The position numbers and the translations under genes were made by a program. From Geobacter sp. UBA6169 (GTDB lineage: Bacteria > Desulfobacterota > Desulfuromonadia > Geobacterales > Pseudopelobacteraceae), in contig DIUB01000061.1 in NCBI GenBank assembly GCA_002422265.1, positions 7,417 through 23,649 of the forward strand: DNA of 16,233 nucleotides. The letters are read 5' to 3'. Shown in pieces: positions 7,501-16,233 of this stretch; the stretch's first letter is position 1, and each line of letters starts with the position of its first letter. The notes beneath the pieces are model-generated. The model was not told the DNA's origin, did no database searches, and saw only the letters and a list, made by a program, of their open reading frames with translations.

Positions 7501-8320
7501 GCTGATCGACCTTGAAATCAAACTGCTGATGGAGGGGATCTTTCAGGTCTACGGCTATGACTTCAGGGAGTATGCCGAGGCATCACTGCGCCGTCGGATG
7601 ACCCAGTGGCTGTCCGGTTCCAGTTTTGCGACCCTTTCCGAAGCTCAATCCCGGCTGCTGCGGGAACCGGCCCTGTTTGAAAACCTGCTGCGCGGCATCA
7701 CGGTTAATGTATCGGAGATGTTCCGCGATCCTTCGTTCTTCAAAGTTCTCCGGGAGCGCGTAATACCGCACTTGAAGACCTACCCCTTTGTCAGGATCTG
7801 GCATGCCGGCTGTTCCACCGGCGAAGAGGCCTATTCCATGGCGATCCTGCTGCGGGAAGAGGGGATGCAGGGGCGCTACCGGATCTATGCCACCGACATT
7901 GATGCCGAGGTGATCCGCAGGGCCCAGGAAGGGATCTATCCGCTGCAGGAGCTGCAGCGTTTTACCCGCAACTACCAGCAGGCCGGCGGCAAGGCCTCCT
8001 TTGCCGACTACTACACCGCCCGTTACAACCGGGCCATCATTGACCCCTCACTACGCGAAAACCTGGTCTTTGCCACCCACAACCTGGCGGTTGATGCCGA
8101 CTTTGGCGAGATGCACCTGATCCTCTGCCGCAATGTGATGATCTACTTCAATCCGTCACTCAAAGAAAAGGTGCTGAACCTGCTCCACAGCAGCCTGACA
8201 CCGGGTGGCTTTCTCTGCCTGGGGGCCAAAGAGAGCCTCAATTATCGTCAGCTGGCGTCCTGCTACAACGAGATCAGCCCCCGCACCCAGGTCTACCGGA
8301 GAAGCTATGGCTGCCCCTGA
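7487..8320 (+). CDS. cheR: CheR-type protein-glutamate methyltransferase
   Basis: Predicted cytoplasmic enzyme that transfers methyl groups from S-adenosylmethionine to glutamate side chains of sensory proteins. 277 residues, close to the family norm (~280). The N-terminal helical part (~1-80) carries YGYDFREYAEASLRRRM (22-38) and ends in NVSEMFRDPSFF (74-85). The SAM-binding fold follows with WHAGCSTGEEAYSMA (105-119), ATDID (135-139) and CRNVMIYF (214-221). No tetratricopeptide or PAS extension is present. The ATG at 7487 is preferred because GGATGGGGA precedes it; an upstream in-frame GTG at 7454 would add 11 residues unlike the family. The start overlaps the previous gene by 14 bases. It sits with cheB but without cheA or cheW, so it may serve an alternative, kinase-linked pathway or the MCP downstream. 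Confidence 0.95.
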   Translation: MTASELIDLEIKLLMEGIFQVYGYDFREYAEASLRRRMTQWLSGSSFATLSEAQSRLLREPALFENLLRGITVNVSEMFRDPSFFKVLRERVIPHLKTYPFVRIWHAGCSTGEEAYSMAILLREEGMQGRYRIYATDIDAEVIRRAQEGIYPLQELQRFTRNYQQAGGKASFADYYTARYNRAIIDPSLRENLVFATHNLAVDADFGEMHLILCRNVMIYFNPSLKEKVLNLLHSSLTPGGFLCLGAKESLNYRQLASCYNEISPRTQVYRRSYGCP

Positions 8321-8908
8321 AAACCGCATCTTCAAAGCCGTGGTAATCGGCGTATCCACCGGCGGCGTCATGGCCCTGAAGCAGATCCTGACCGCCCTGC
8401 CGGCCGACTTCCCGATCCCGATACTGGTGGTGACCCACATCACCCCCACTGCCGACGACGGCCTGGCCCAACTGCTGAACAGTCAGTGCAGCATCCGGGT
8501 CAAGGAGGCCGATGAGGAGGAGCTGCTTGCCCCTGCCACGGTCTATCTGGCCCCGGCCAATTACCACCTGCTGGTTGAGCGGCGCGGCATTCTGGTGCTT
8601 TCGGTTGATCCGCCGGTCAACTTTGCGCGCCCTTCGGTGGATGTGCTGTTTGAATCGGCGGCCGAAGCGTTTGGCCACAGTCTGATCGGTATTATCCTGA
8701 CCGGCGCAGGCCATGACGGCAGCCGGGGGCTGCTGCAGATCAGGCAGGCAGGCGGGCTTGTGATCGTGCAGGATCCGGCCGATGCCGAAATGGACTCCAT
8801 GCCCAGAAAGGCGCTTGAGTTGCTTGTGCCGGATTATCTGGTATCTTTGGCTGAACTGCCGGCGCTGCTCTGCCGGCTGACGCACACTACCCATCAGGTG
8901 AACGTGAT

Positions 8909-8912
<4 letters not shown>
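8307..8912 (+). CDS. cheB: CheB-type protein-glutamate methylesterase, catalytic domain only
   Basis: Predicted cytoplasmic esterase that removes methyl groups (and may deamidate glutamines) on sensory proteins, reversing CheR. 201 residues with the catalytic set visible: VIGVSTGG (13-20, nucleophile Ser17; GASTGG is more usual), THI with His44, and LTGAGHDG (131-138, Asp137). RPSVDVLF (108-115) is also typical. The N-terminal receiver and linker of classical CheB (~350 residues) are absent, so activity cannot be switched by its own phosphorylation. Control would have to come from protein contacts, perhaps with receivers of the neighbouring hybrid kinases. Start chosen at 8307, with GGAG 5 bases upstream; it overlaps cheR by 14 bases and its stop overlaps the next start by 4. 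Confidence 0.95.
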
Positions 8913-10564
<1,652 letters not shown>

Positions 10565-10585
10565 CCAGTTTTCTGCCTGCAGTAG

Positions 10586-10595
10586 GGTGATCACC
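10586..10595. promoter_or_regulatory. Perfect 10-bp palindrome, possible operator
   Basis: GGTGATCACC is fully self-complementary and lies 21 bases after the stop of the REC-kinase-REC gene. With no loop, it suits a dimeric DNA-binding protein better than an RNA hairpin. A chance occurrence cannot be excluded. Confidence 0.25.
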
Positions 10596-10699
10596 TTATA
10601 TACAGAGCAGTTGCTTCTGTGCTACAAAGGGACGCTTGATACATTTCTCATTAGCCGGAACAGGTCTTGAACGGCCAGCATGTAATCTCCCTCTTCCCG

Positions 10700-10728
10700 C
10701 CACTGGACAGTGGACTTTTCAGATTTTT
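10700..10728 (+). terminator. Weak terminator-like hairpin after the kinase operon
   Basis: CCACTG-GA-CAGTGG (10700-10713) can form a short stem, realistically five pairs with a four-base loop. It is followed by T-rich sequence (TTTT at 10716-10719 and TTTTT at 10724-10728). The stem is short and the T tract is broken, so termination would be partial at best. The palindrome could instead be a protein-binding site. Confidence 0.3.
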
Positions 10729-10794
10729 GAAAGAAGCTCAAACTCACTGTAGCAGACGCCTTTCGGCATATATAAAACTAGGTATGAGGTCGCC

Positions 10795-13254
10795 ATGACA
10801 ATCAAGACCAAGCTGACTCTCAACATTGTAATCGTGCTGGGAATCGTGGCAACTGTGGTTGCCACCAGCATCTTCGGTATGCGCTTTATCAGCGACAAAC
10901 TGACCTATCTGACAGAAAAGAGTACCCCCTATCAGATGCGAACCCTGGAATTCCAGCGCGAAATCCAGGGCGTTACGGCAAACCTGTTCAAGGTTAATGC
11001 GGCTGCCACCCAGCAGGAACTCCAAACCTTCAAGGCTGAGGCTGAAAAATCACTGGCTGAGGTCAAGACATCCCAGGATCAGCTGGAACGGCTGACCGCC
11101 GGTGGCGGCAAACAAGACACCTATGAATCACTGCAATCGGTAGCAACCGAACTGTTCGGAATGGCTGCCGGCAAGCTGCAAGCTCAGGATGATGCAGTCA
11201 AGGCAGCAACCGAGCTGAACCGCAAGATGCTTGAGACCACCTCCCGGCTGCGACAGCTGGACACCAAGATCCGGGCCTTGCAAGGCAACCGCACCGGTGC
11301 CTTCAGCAGCGCGCTGGATGAATCAGGCAGAATCTCCGCCCGCCTGCGCGGTGTTGAATCGGTACGCCTGCAACTCAAAGAACTTCAGCTTGCCTTTTAT
11401 GAAGTACAGAACGCCCAACGCCGTCCAACCCTGCTGATTGCGCGGGGTAAGGTAAATGCCTCAATTACCAAGCTGAACCAGAGTGAACACATCAAAAGCA
11501 TGAAGGGGGGGAATGCCGACATCAAGCTGTTGGCTGAGCGGCTTGATGAATTACAGAAGGAACAGGGCAACTGGCTGACCAGCAAGGATGAACCGACCAA
11601 AAACAAGGTTGATGCCCTGGCACGTGAAATCAACGAAAAACTCGGCTCCCTCGCTCTGTCGGTTGAACAGGATGCCATTGCTGCCGGAGAAAAATTTGCC
11701 ATTGAGGCCACTCGGCAAGGTGCCATGTTCGGTCAATCAAACCAGGCCAACAGCATCCTGATCGCCAATTCCGAACTGATGAGCCAGGGTTTGGCCATTG
11801 AGGCAGCAGCAGCACGGCTTTTCACCCTCAGGTCGCTGCAGGAGATCGACGCAGCAGCGCCAGCCCTCAGGGGCGAGTTTGCCAAATCAACAAAATCAAT
11901 AACCTTTCTTGAAAAAGAACTTACCAGACTGGGGGTAAAACAAGAGCTGCAGATGGTGAAAGGGGCCGCTGCAGCCCTTGCCGGCATACAGGGCATGCTG
12001 TTCAGTGACAACGGCATTGTGGCCACCCTGAAGAAACGCTTCGAGATGGAGCAGCGGGCAGTGCAGGCATCCCAGAAGCTGCGTGAAATTGTTCTGAAAC
12101 AGGCTGAAAAAGGCAACGCATCGGTTTCCGCAGCCAAAGGGGAGCAGGAACAGGCCATTGCCTCTGTCAACAAGATCGTCAAAACCAGCATCGCACTGCT
12201 GGTGGCGATCAGCATTGCTGCTGCGGTTGCCGGTGTTGCCATTGGCGGTTGGGTATTCAAGTCGGTATCATCACCACTGGCGCAACTGATTAAGGTTTCT
12301 GACCATGTTGCCAACGGTGATCTGAGACAGGTTGAACTTCGCTCCGGCAAGGATGAGTTCGGCAGGGTACTGTCATCAATGGGCAGTATGGTCAGCAACC
12401 TGCGTGACATGGCTGGCAGAATATCAGCCTCAACCACCACAATTGCAGACAGCTCAACCGAACTGGCACGTACGGCCGAAGAACTTGATGCCAGCTCCTC
12501 TGTACAGACCAGCCAGATCGAACAATCAGTCACTGCCATGACTGAAATGGTGCAGACCATCCAGGATATCTCGCAGAATGTACTGGCCACCTCTGATGCG
12601 GCAGGCAAGATGAAGGAGCTGACGCAGCAGGGGAAAAACTCCCTTGATCAGACTACCGCAGAGCTTTCCAGTTTTGCAGTCATTGTCAATGAATCTGTTG
12701 AACGGGTTGAAGCACTGGGGGTCCGTTCTGCCTCCATCACTGATATTGTCAACATGATCAAGGATATTGCCGAGCAAACCAATCTTCTGGCACTGAACGC
12801 CGCCATTGAAGCAGCCCGCGCCGGCGAGATGGGAGCTGGTTTTGCCGTAGTGGCCGACAGTGTCCGTCAGCTGTCACGCCGCACCACTGAATCAGCAGAC
12901 GAGATCGCTGCCACCATCAAGGGAATGCAGAACGAAGTTGCCGCCTCGGTGCAGGGAATGCAGCAGGAGCGGACCGCTATTGAGAAAATTGTAGCGGTTG
13001 TAGACCTTACCCAGCAAAACATGTCCAGAATTCTGGAAAATGTAGAACATGTCTTTGAAATGGTGCAGACCATTGCAACTGCAACCGAAGAGCAATCCGC
13101 TACTGCTGAGGATGTCAACCGCTCCATGCAGTCCATCCATGAAATAACCCGCAATCTTTCCGGATCTGTTGAGCGGATTAAAGATGCCTCAGCCGGCTTT
13201 GACCGCTTGGCTCACGAACTGCAACAGATGGTGAACTGGTTTAAACTTACGTAA
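10795..13254 (+). CDS. Methyl-accepting chemotaxis protein with long helical periplasmic sensor
   Basis: 819 residues. Inner-membrane receptor that signals to a CheA/CheW complex in the cytoplasm. Membrane segments at ~8-28 and ~465-487 enclose ~435 helical residues, longer than the usual four-helix sensor (~150), possibly two stacked bundles. A canonical HAMP (~488-541, VANGDL at 505-510) precedes the MA signalling domain (~545-815). The hairpin tip IAEQTNLLALNAAIEAARAG (658-677) and GFAVVADSVRQLS (682-694) are diagnostic. The C-terminus ends WFKLT, with no CheR-tethering NWETF-like pentapeptide. The sensor half is a paralogue of the protein encoded at 5125, while the HAMP is not. The ATG is preceded by GAGGT. 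A solute-binding protein gene follows after 50 bases with no terminator between them, so the two may be co-transcribed and that protein might present ligand to the receptor (inference). Confidence 0.95.
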   Translation: MTIKTKLTLNIVIVLGIVATVVATSIFGMRFISDKLTYLTEKSTPYQMRTLEFQREIQGVTANLFKVNAAATQQELQTFKAEAEKSLAEVKTSQDQLERLTAGGGKQDTYESLQSVATELFGMAAGKLQAQDDAVKAATELNRKMLETTSRLRQLDTKIRALQGNRTGAFSSALDESGRISARLRGVESVRLQLKELQLAFYEVQNAQRRPTLLIARGKVNASITKLNQSEHIKSMKGGNADIKLLAERLDELQKEQGNWLTSKDEPTKNKVDALAREINEKLGSLALSVEQDAIAAGEKFAIEATRQGAMFGQSNQANSILIANSELMSQGLAIEAAAARLFTLRSLQEIDAAAPALRGEFAKSTKSITFLEKELTRLGVKQELQMVKGAAAALAGIQGMLFSDNGIVATLKKRFEMEQRAVQASQKLREIVLKQAEKGNASVSAAKGEQEQAIASVNKIVKTSIALLVAISIAAAVAGVAIGGWVFKSVSSPLAQLIKVSDHVANGDLRQVELRSGKDEFGRVLSSMGSMVSNLRDMAGRISASTTTIADSSTELARTAEELDASSSVQTSQIEQSVTAMTEMVQTIQDISQNVLATSDAAGKMKELTQQGKNSLDQTTAELSSFAVIVNESVERVEALGVRSASITDIVNMIKDIAEQTNLLALNAAIEAARAGEMGAGFAVVADSVRQLSRRTTESADEIAATIKGMQNEVAASVQGMQQERTAIEKIVAVVDLTQQNMSRILENVEHVFEMVQTIATATEEQSATAEDVNRSMQSIHEITRNLSGSVERIKDASAGFDRLAHELQQMVNWFKLT

Positions 13255-13304
13255 CATCAAAGAGATAGCAGCAAGAATAACACCACACCACAGGAGGAAT
13301 TACC

Positions 13305-14063
13305 ATGAAACGAATCATTCTGTCCCTGGCCGCTGTTGCCGCCCTTGCACTTCCGATGGGTGCGTCTGCTGCCGAAGAGGTAACAGTAGCAACCGGTACC
13401 ACCTTTATTGACAAGATTTTCAACCCGCTCAAGCCGCAGCTTGCAACCGCAGGGCTTTCCGTCAAGGTTGTCTTCAGCGATCCGACCGAGGCCATCAAAA
13501 ACCTGGAGGCCGGCACTGCTGAGCTGGCAGGGGCCAGCATGTCTTTTGATGCATGGGTCAAGGCAGCAGAGGCCAAAGGCTATGCTGTCAAGGACAAGGC
13601 GGTGCTTACTCCCCATGTTGTAATTGAAGAAGAAACCGTTGTGGTAGTACACGGTTCCAACAGCGTCACCACCCTGTCAAAGGAGCAGCTGCAGGGGATC
13701 TTCAGCGGCAAAGTGCAAAACTGGAAAGAGGTAGGCGGAAGCGATGCACCGGTACTGGTGGTCTGGCCACGGGTTGCCTCCGGCGCATCAGCCACCTTCA
13801 GCAGTCAGATCATGGCCGGTGCTGCCGTTACCAAAGAGATTCTGGATGTTGCCTCCATCAATGATACTGTGGATGCCGTTGCCTCCAACCCTGAGGCGGT
13901 CTCCATTGCCAATGCAGACAAAGTAAAAGCAGGCACCAAAAAGATTGCAGCGCCGCCGCTCAAGCGCCCGCTGACCCTGTTGTCCAAAGGGGCACCAACG
14001 CCAAAGGTCAAGAAGCTGCTGGACTTCCTGCAGACCGCAGAGGCAAAGAAAGCTTTCAAATAG
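13305..14063 (+). CDS. Secreted PstS-like periplasmic solute-binding protein
   Basis: 252 residues. A Sec signal peptide is clear: MKR, a hydrophobic core, and a cut after ASA near residue 22. The mature part has the type-2 binding-protein pattern of PstS-like proteins: TGTTFIDKIFNPL (30-42), LEAGTAELAGASMSFD (67-82), and LSKEQLQGIFSGKVQNWKEV (124-143, the family hallmark), then VVWPRVASGASATF (152-165). In PstS the phosphate-contacting loops usually read GSG and GSGT; here the corresponding stretches are SDPT (58-61) and ASGAS. Phosphate binding is therefore doubtful and the ligand unknown. The start has a very strong ribosome binding site, AGGAGGAA (13292-13299). No transporter permease or ATPase gene is nearby, which points to sensing, perhaps with the MCP just upstream, rather than uptake. 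A strong terminator follows. Confidence 0.85.
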   Translation: MKRIILSLAAVAALALPMGASAAEEVTVATGTTFIDKIFNPLKPQLATAGLSVKVVFSDPTEAIKNLEAGTAELAGASMSFDAWVKAAEAKGYAVKDKAVLTPHVVIEEETVVVVHGSNSVTTLSKEQLQGIFSGKVQNWKEVGGSDAPVLVVWPRVASGASATFSSQIMAGAAVTKEILDVASINDTVDAVASNPEAVSIANADKVKAGTKKIAAPPLKRPLTLLSKGAPTPKVKKLLDFLQTAEAKKAFK

Positions 14064-14095
14064 CCGGCACCGTGCCTCAGCAGCTGTATTCTTTC

Positions 14096-14137
14096 GCAAC
14101 AAAAAAAGACCGGTCTGCACCGGTCTTTTTTTGTTGC
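14096..14137. terminator. Strong, bidirectional-looking intrinsic terminator
   Basis: Two 19-base arms (14096-14114 and 14119-14137) are perfect complements around the loop CTGC. The GC-rich core GACCGGT/ACCGGTC is flanked by seven A residues on the left and seven T residues on the right, so it can stop transcription from either side. It ends the MCP/solute-binding-protein unit 33 bases after the last stop codon. Confidence 0.95.
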
Positions 14138-14143
14138 TGTTCC

Positions 14144-14172
14144 TTGAACTGCAGTCAAGAGGAGGGTATACT
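14144..14172 (+). promoter_or_regulatory. Sigma-70-type promoter of glgP
   Basis: TTGAAC (14144-14149) and TATACT (14167-14172) are separated by exactly 17 bases, immediately downstream of the terminator. The -10 differs from TATAAT by one base. Transcription would start near 14179, giving a ~25-base leader containing the ribosome binding site CGAGGAAA (14195-14202). GGAG...CTCC (14161-14174) straddles the -10 as a small inverted repeat and could be a repressor site, but it is short. Confidence 0.65.
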
Positions 14173-14204
14173 CCCGTACCTACCCTACGAAACGCGAGGA
14201 AACC

Positions 14205-16233
14205 ATGAAACAAGCCGAGCAGCCGACCGTCAAGGACCTGCAGCGTTCCTTCATCTATCACCTGCACCACACCCTGGTGAAGGACAAATACTCCGCCACC
14301 AAGGCCGACCTGTATCTGGCCCTGTCCTACGCAGTCCGGGATCTGCTGGCTGACCGTTGGCTGGACACCCAGCAGTCGTACTATATCAAGGATGCCAAAC
14401 GGGTCTATTACATCTCCATGGAATTTCTGATGGGGCGCACCCTGGGCAACGCCCTGATCAACCTGGGGCTGCTGGAACAGTGGGATGAGGCCCTGACCGA
14501 ACTGGGGCTGAAGATCGAAGACCTGCAGGAGTATGAGTGGGATGCAGGGCTGGGCAACGGCGGCCTGGGGCGACTGGCGGCCTGCTTTCTTGATTCCCTT
14601 GCCACCCTGCAGTATCCGGCCTACGGCTACGGCATCCGTTACGAATACGGCATGTTCTACCAGAAGATTGTGGATGGGGGGCAGCACGAGGTGCCGGACA
14701 ACTGGTTGCGTTACCAGAACCCCTGGGAGTTTGACCGGCAAGAGCACCTGCACCCGATCCGCTATGAGGGGCGGGTGGTGGAATACACCGACAAAGACGG
14801 CTCCAGGCGCTGTTCCTGGGTGGATTATTACGAGGTTATGGCCTTGGCCTACGATGTGCCGGTACCGGGCTACCAGAACAACACCGTCAACACCCTGCGT
14901 CTCTGGAGCGCCAAGGCCAGCCGTGATTTTGACCTGAACTTCTTCAACCAGGGCAACTACATCGGCTCGGTTGAATCCAAAATGAAGACTGAAAACATTT
15001 CCAAGGTACTCTACCCGGCCGACCATATGCTGGAGGGAAAGGAACTGAGACTGCGGCAGGAGTATTTTCTGGCCTCGGCCACCATCCAGGATATCTTTTA
15101 CCGTTTCCAGAAAAAACATGACGATCTGACCGAGCTGCCGGATCAGGTGGCCATCCAGCTGAACGACACCCATCCGGTGCTGGCAATACCGGAACTGATG
15201 CGGATCCTGATGGATGAGCGGCACCAGTCCTGGGAAAAGGCCTGGGAGATCACCACCAAGACCTTTGCCTACACTAACCACACTATTCTGCAGGAGGCGC
15301 TGGAGACCTGGCCGGTGCCGATGCTGGGCAGACTGCTGCCCCGCCACCTGATGATCATCTTTGAGATCAACCGCCGCTTTCTGGAAGAGGTTGAGCAGCG
15401 GTTCCCCGGAGATACTGCACTACTGCAGCGGGTCTCCATCATCGACGACCGTGGCGAAAAGCTGGTTCGGATGGCCCACCTGGCCATTGTTGCCAGCCAC
15501 TCTATCAACGGTGTCTCGGCCCTGCACAGCAACATTATCAAAGACGATCTGTTCCGCGATTTTTACGCCTTGTGGCCCGAGCGGTTCAACAACAAGACCA
15601 ACGGTATCACGCAACGCCGCTGGTTGAAGCACAGCAACATCTGGCTTTCCGATCTGATCAGCGAGGCCATCGGCGACCGTTGGACCATTGACCTGGATGA
15701 GCTGAGTAAAATGCGTCCCCTGGCTGAAGACAGCGAATTCCGTCAGCGCTGGATGGAGATCAAGCGCCGCAACAAACAACGGTTAGGAGAATACATCTAC
15801 CAGCGGCTCTGCGTGCAGGTCTCGCCGGATGCGCTGTTTGACTGCCAGACCAAGCGGATCCACGAGTATAAGCGGCAGCTGCTGAACATCCTGCAGGTGA
15901 TCGCCCGCTATAACCGGCTCAAGGAGTTTCCCGGCCTTGAGCTGCCCAGCCGTACGGTCATATTCGGCGGCAAGGCAGCCCCCTCCTACACCATGGCCAA
16001 GCTGATCATCAAACTGATCAACGCCGTTGGCAGCGTGGTCAACAATGATCCGGCAGTCAACCAGCAGCTTAAAGTCCTGTTCCTGCCCAACTACAACGTC
16101 TCCATGGCAGAAAAGATCTTCCCGGCGGCTGACCTGTCTGAGCAGATCTCCACCGCCGGCACCGAGGCCTCCGGTACCGGCAATATGAAGTACGCCCTGA
16201 ACGGCGCACTCACCATCGGCACCCTGGATGGCG
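14205..16233 (+). CDS. glgP: Glycogen/maltodextrin phosphorylase, N-terminal 676 residues (3' end outside window)
   Basis: Cleaves terminal alpha-1,4-linked glucose from glycogen or maltodextrin with phosphate, releasing glucose-1-phosphate; cytoplasmic and pyridoxal-phosphate dependent. 676 codons are visible of a usual ~800-840. Family signatures: VYYISMEFLMGRTLGNAL (67-84), GLGNGGLGRLAACFLDSLAT (115-134), QLNDTHPVLAIPELMRIL (322-339), and RIHEYKRQLLN (549-559). EASGTGNMKYALNG (654-667) contains Lys662, the expected pyridoxal-phosphate lysine, just before the window edge. The ATG at 14205 follows GAGGAAA at a good distance. It has its own promoter behind a strong terminator, so it is likely independent of the chemosensory genes. 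A choice between glycogen and maltodextrin preference (glgP versus malP) cannot be made from this sequence. Confidence 0.97.
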   Translation, partial: MKQAEQPTVKDLQRSFIYHLHHTLVKDKYSATKADLYLALSYAVRDLLADRWLDTQQSYYIKDAKRVYYISMEFLMGRTLGNALINLGLLEQWDEALTELGLKIEDLQEYEWDAGLGNGGLGRLAACFLDSLATLQYPAYGYGIRYEYGMFYQKIVDGGQHEVPDNWLRYQNPWEFDRQEHLHPIRYEGRVVEYTDKDGSRRCSWVDYYEVMALAYDVPVPGYQNNTVNTLRLWSAKASRDFDLNFFNQGNYIGSVESKMKTENISKVLYPADHMLEGKELRLRQEYFLASATIQDIFYRFQKKHDDLTELPDQVAIQLNDTHPVLAIPELMRILMDERHQSWEKAWEITTKTFAYTNHTILQEALETWPVPMLGRLLPRHLMIIFEINRRFLEEVEQRFPGDTALLQRVSIIDDRGEKLVRMAHLAIVASHSINGVSALHSNIIKDDLFRDFYALWPERFNNKTNGITQRRWLKHSNIWLSDLISEAIGDRWTIDLDELSKMRPLAEDSEFRQRWMEIKRRNKQRLGEYIYQRLCVQVSPDALFDCQTKRIHEYKRQLLNILQVIARYNRLKEFPGLELPSRTVIFGGKAAPSYTMAKLIIKLINAVGSVVNNDPAVNQQLKVLFLPNYNVSMAEKIFPAADLSEQISTAGTEASGTGNMKYALNGALTIGTLDG

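Larger units (their letters stand above)
10565..10794. other. Intergenic region between kinase operon and MCP gene
   Basis: 230 bases, more A+T-rich than the flanking genes. It holds two palindromes (listed separately) and a TATATAAAA stretch at 10769-10777 close to the MCP ribosome binding site (GAGGT, 10786-10790). I found no convincing -35/-10 pair or sigma-54 GG-N10-GC site. A CAAA-N15-GCC pattern (10738-10759) only loosely resembles a sigma-28 (FliA) promoter. No coding frame is supported here. Confidence 0.5.

Noticed and set aside
8205..8306. Upstream start for cheB inside cheR
   Set aside because: The added 34 residues are an out-of-frame translation of the cheR end with no receiver-domain features. 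The ATG at 8307 has its own GGAG site.
10565..10794. Sigma-54 or sigma-28 promoter for the MCP
   Set aside because: No GG-N10-GC pair with TTGC was found, and the best sigma-28-like match keeps only about half of the -10 consensus.
11733..12608. 291-codon open frame antisense to the MCP gene
   Set aside because: Serine/alanine/threonine-rich shadow of the MCP coding frame, with no recognisable domain and no ribosome binding site.
13240..13254. C-terminal CheR-tethering pentapeptide on the MCP
   Set aside because: The protein ends WFKLT, which lacks the aromatic-x-x-aromatic pattern of NWETF-type tails and directly follows the signalling helix.
13788..15347. 519-codon open frame on the minus strand
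   Set aside because: It runs antisense through the well-supported glgP and across a perfect intrinsic terminator. Its product is low-complexity and resembles no family. It reflects the GC-rich codon pattern of glgP.

Overview
The window reads as a chromosomal segment of a GC-rich Gram-negative bacterium. Dense two-component and chemosensory genes, an E. coli-type dihydroxy-acid dehydratase and the style of the hybrid kinases suggest a Geobacter-like member of the Desulfuromonadia (Geobacter/Trichlorobacter/Pelobacter). That assignment rests on general protein resemblance, not on a marker gene, so it is tentative. No tRNA, rRNA, CRISPR array, insertion sequence or phage gene was seen.

Layout. 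(1) 1-1220, minus strand: 5' part of ilvD (branched-chain amino-acid synthesis), running off the left edge. (2) 1221-1480: divergent intergenic region with a likely ilvD promoter and a nested inverted repeat. (3) 1481-10564, plus strand: five tightly packed genes that look like one operon. They encode a membrane hybrid histidine kinase with three receivers; a membrane sensor (HAMP-GAF-coiled coil) with no output domain; a CheR methyltransferase; a CheB methylesterase lacking a receiver; and a soluble REC-kinase-REC hybrid. Junctions are +8 bp, -14 bp, -14 bp and -4 bp. (4) 10565-10794: short intergenic region with palindromes. (5) 10795-14063: a methyl-accepting chemotaxis protein followed 50 bp later by a secreted PstS-like solute-binding protein, closed by a perfect 19-bp-stem terminator. 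(6) 14144-16233: a good sigma-70-type promoter and the first ~80% of a glycogen/maltodextrin phosphorylase, running off the right edge.

How the parts may work together. The CheR/CheB pair sits among histidine kinases with no CheA, CheW or CheY in view, so its targets are either the nearby MCP or the glutamate/glutamine-rich coiled coils of the sensors. The second operon gene is a clear mosaic. Its N-terminal half (two membrane segments around ~440 helical residues) is a paralogue of the downstream MCP's sensor. Its C-terminal half (expanded HAMP, GAF, E/Q-rich coil) is a paralogue of the upstream kinase and stops just before a kinase domain would begin. It therefore physically links the MCP signal input to the kinase signal path. 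No Hpt or DNA-binding output domain is encoded here, so the final target of the relay lies elsewhere. The metabolic genes at both ends (ilvD, glgP) look like ordinary neighbours with their own promoters.
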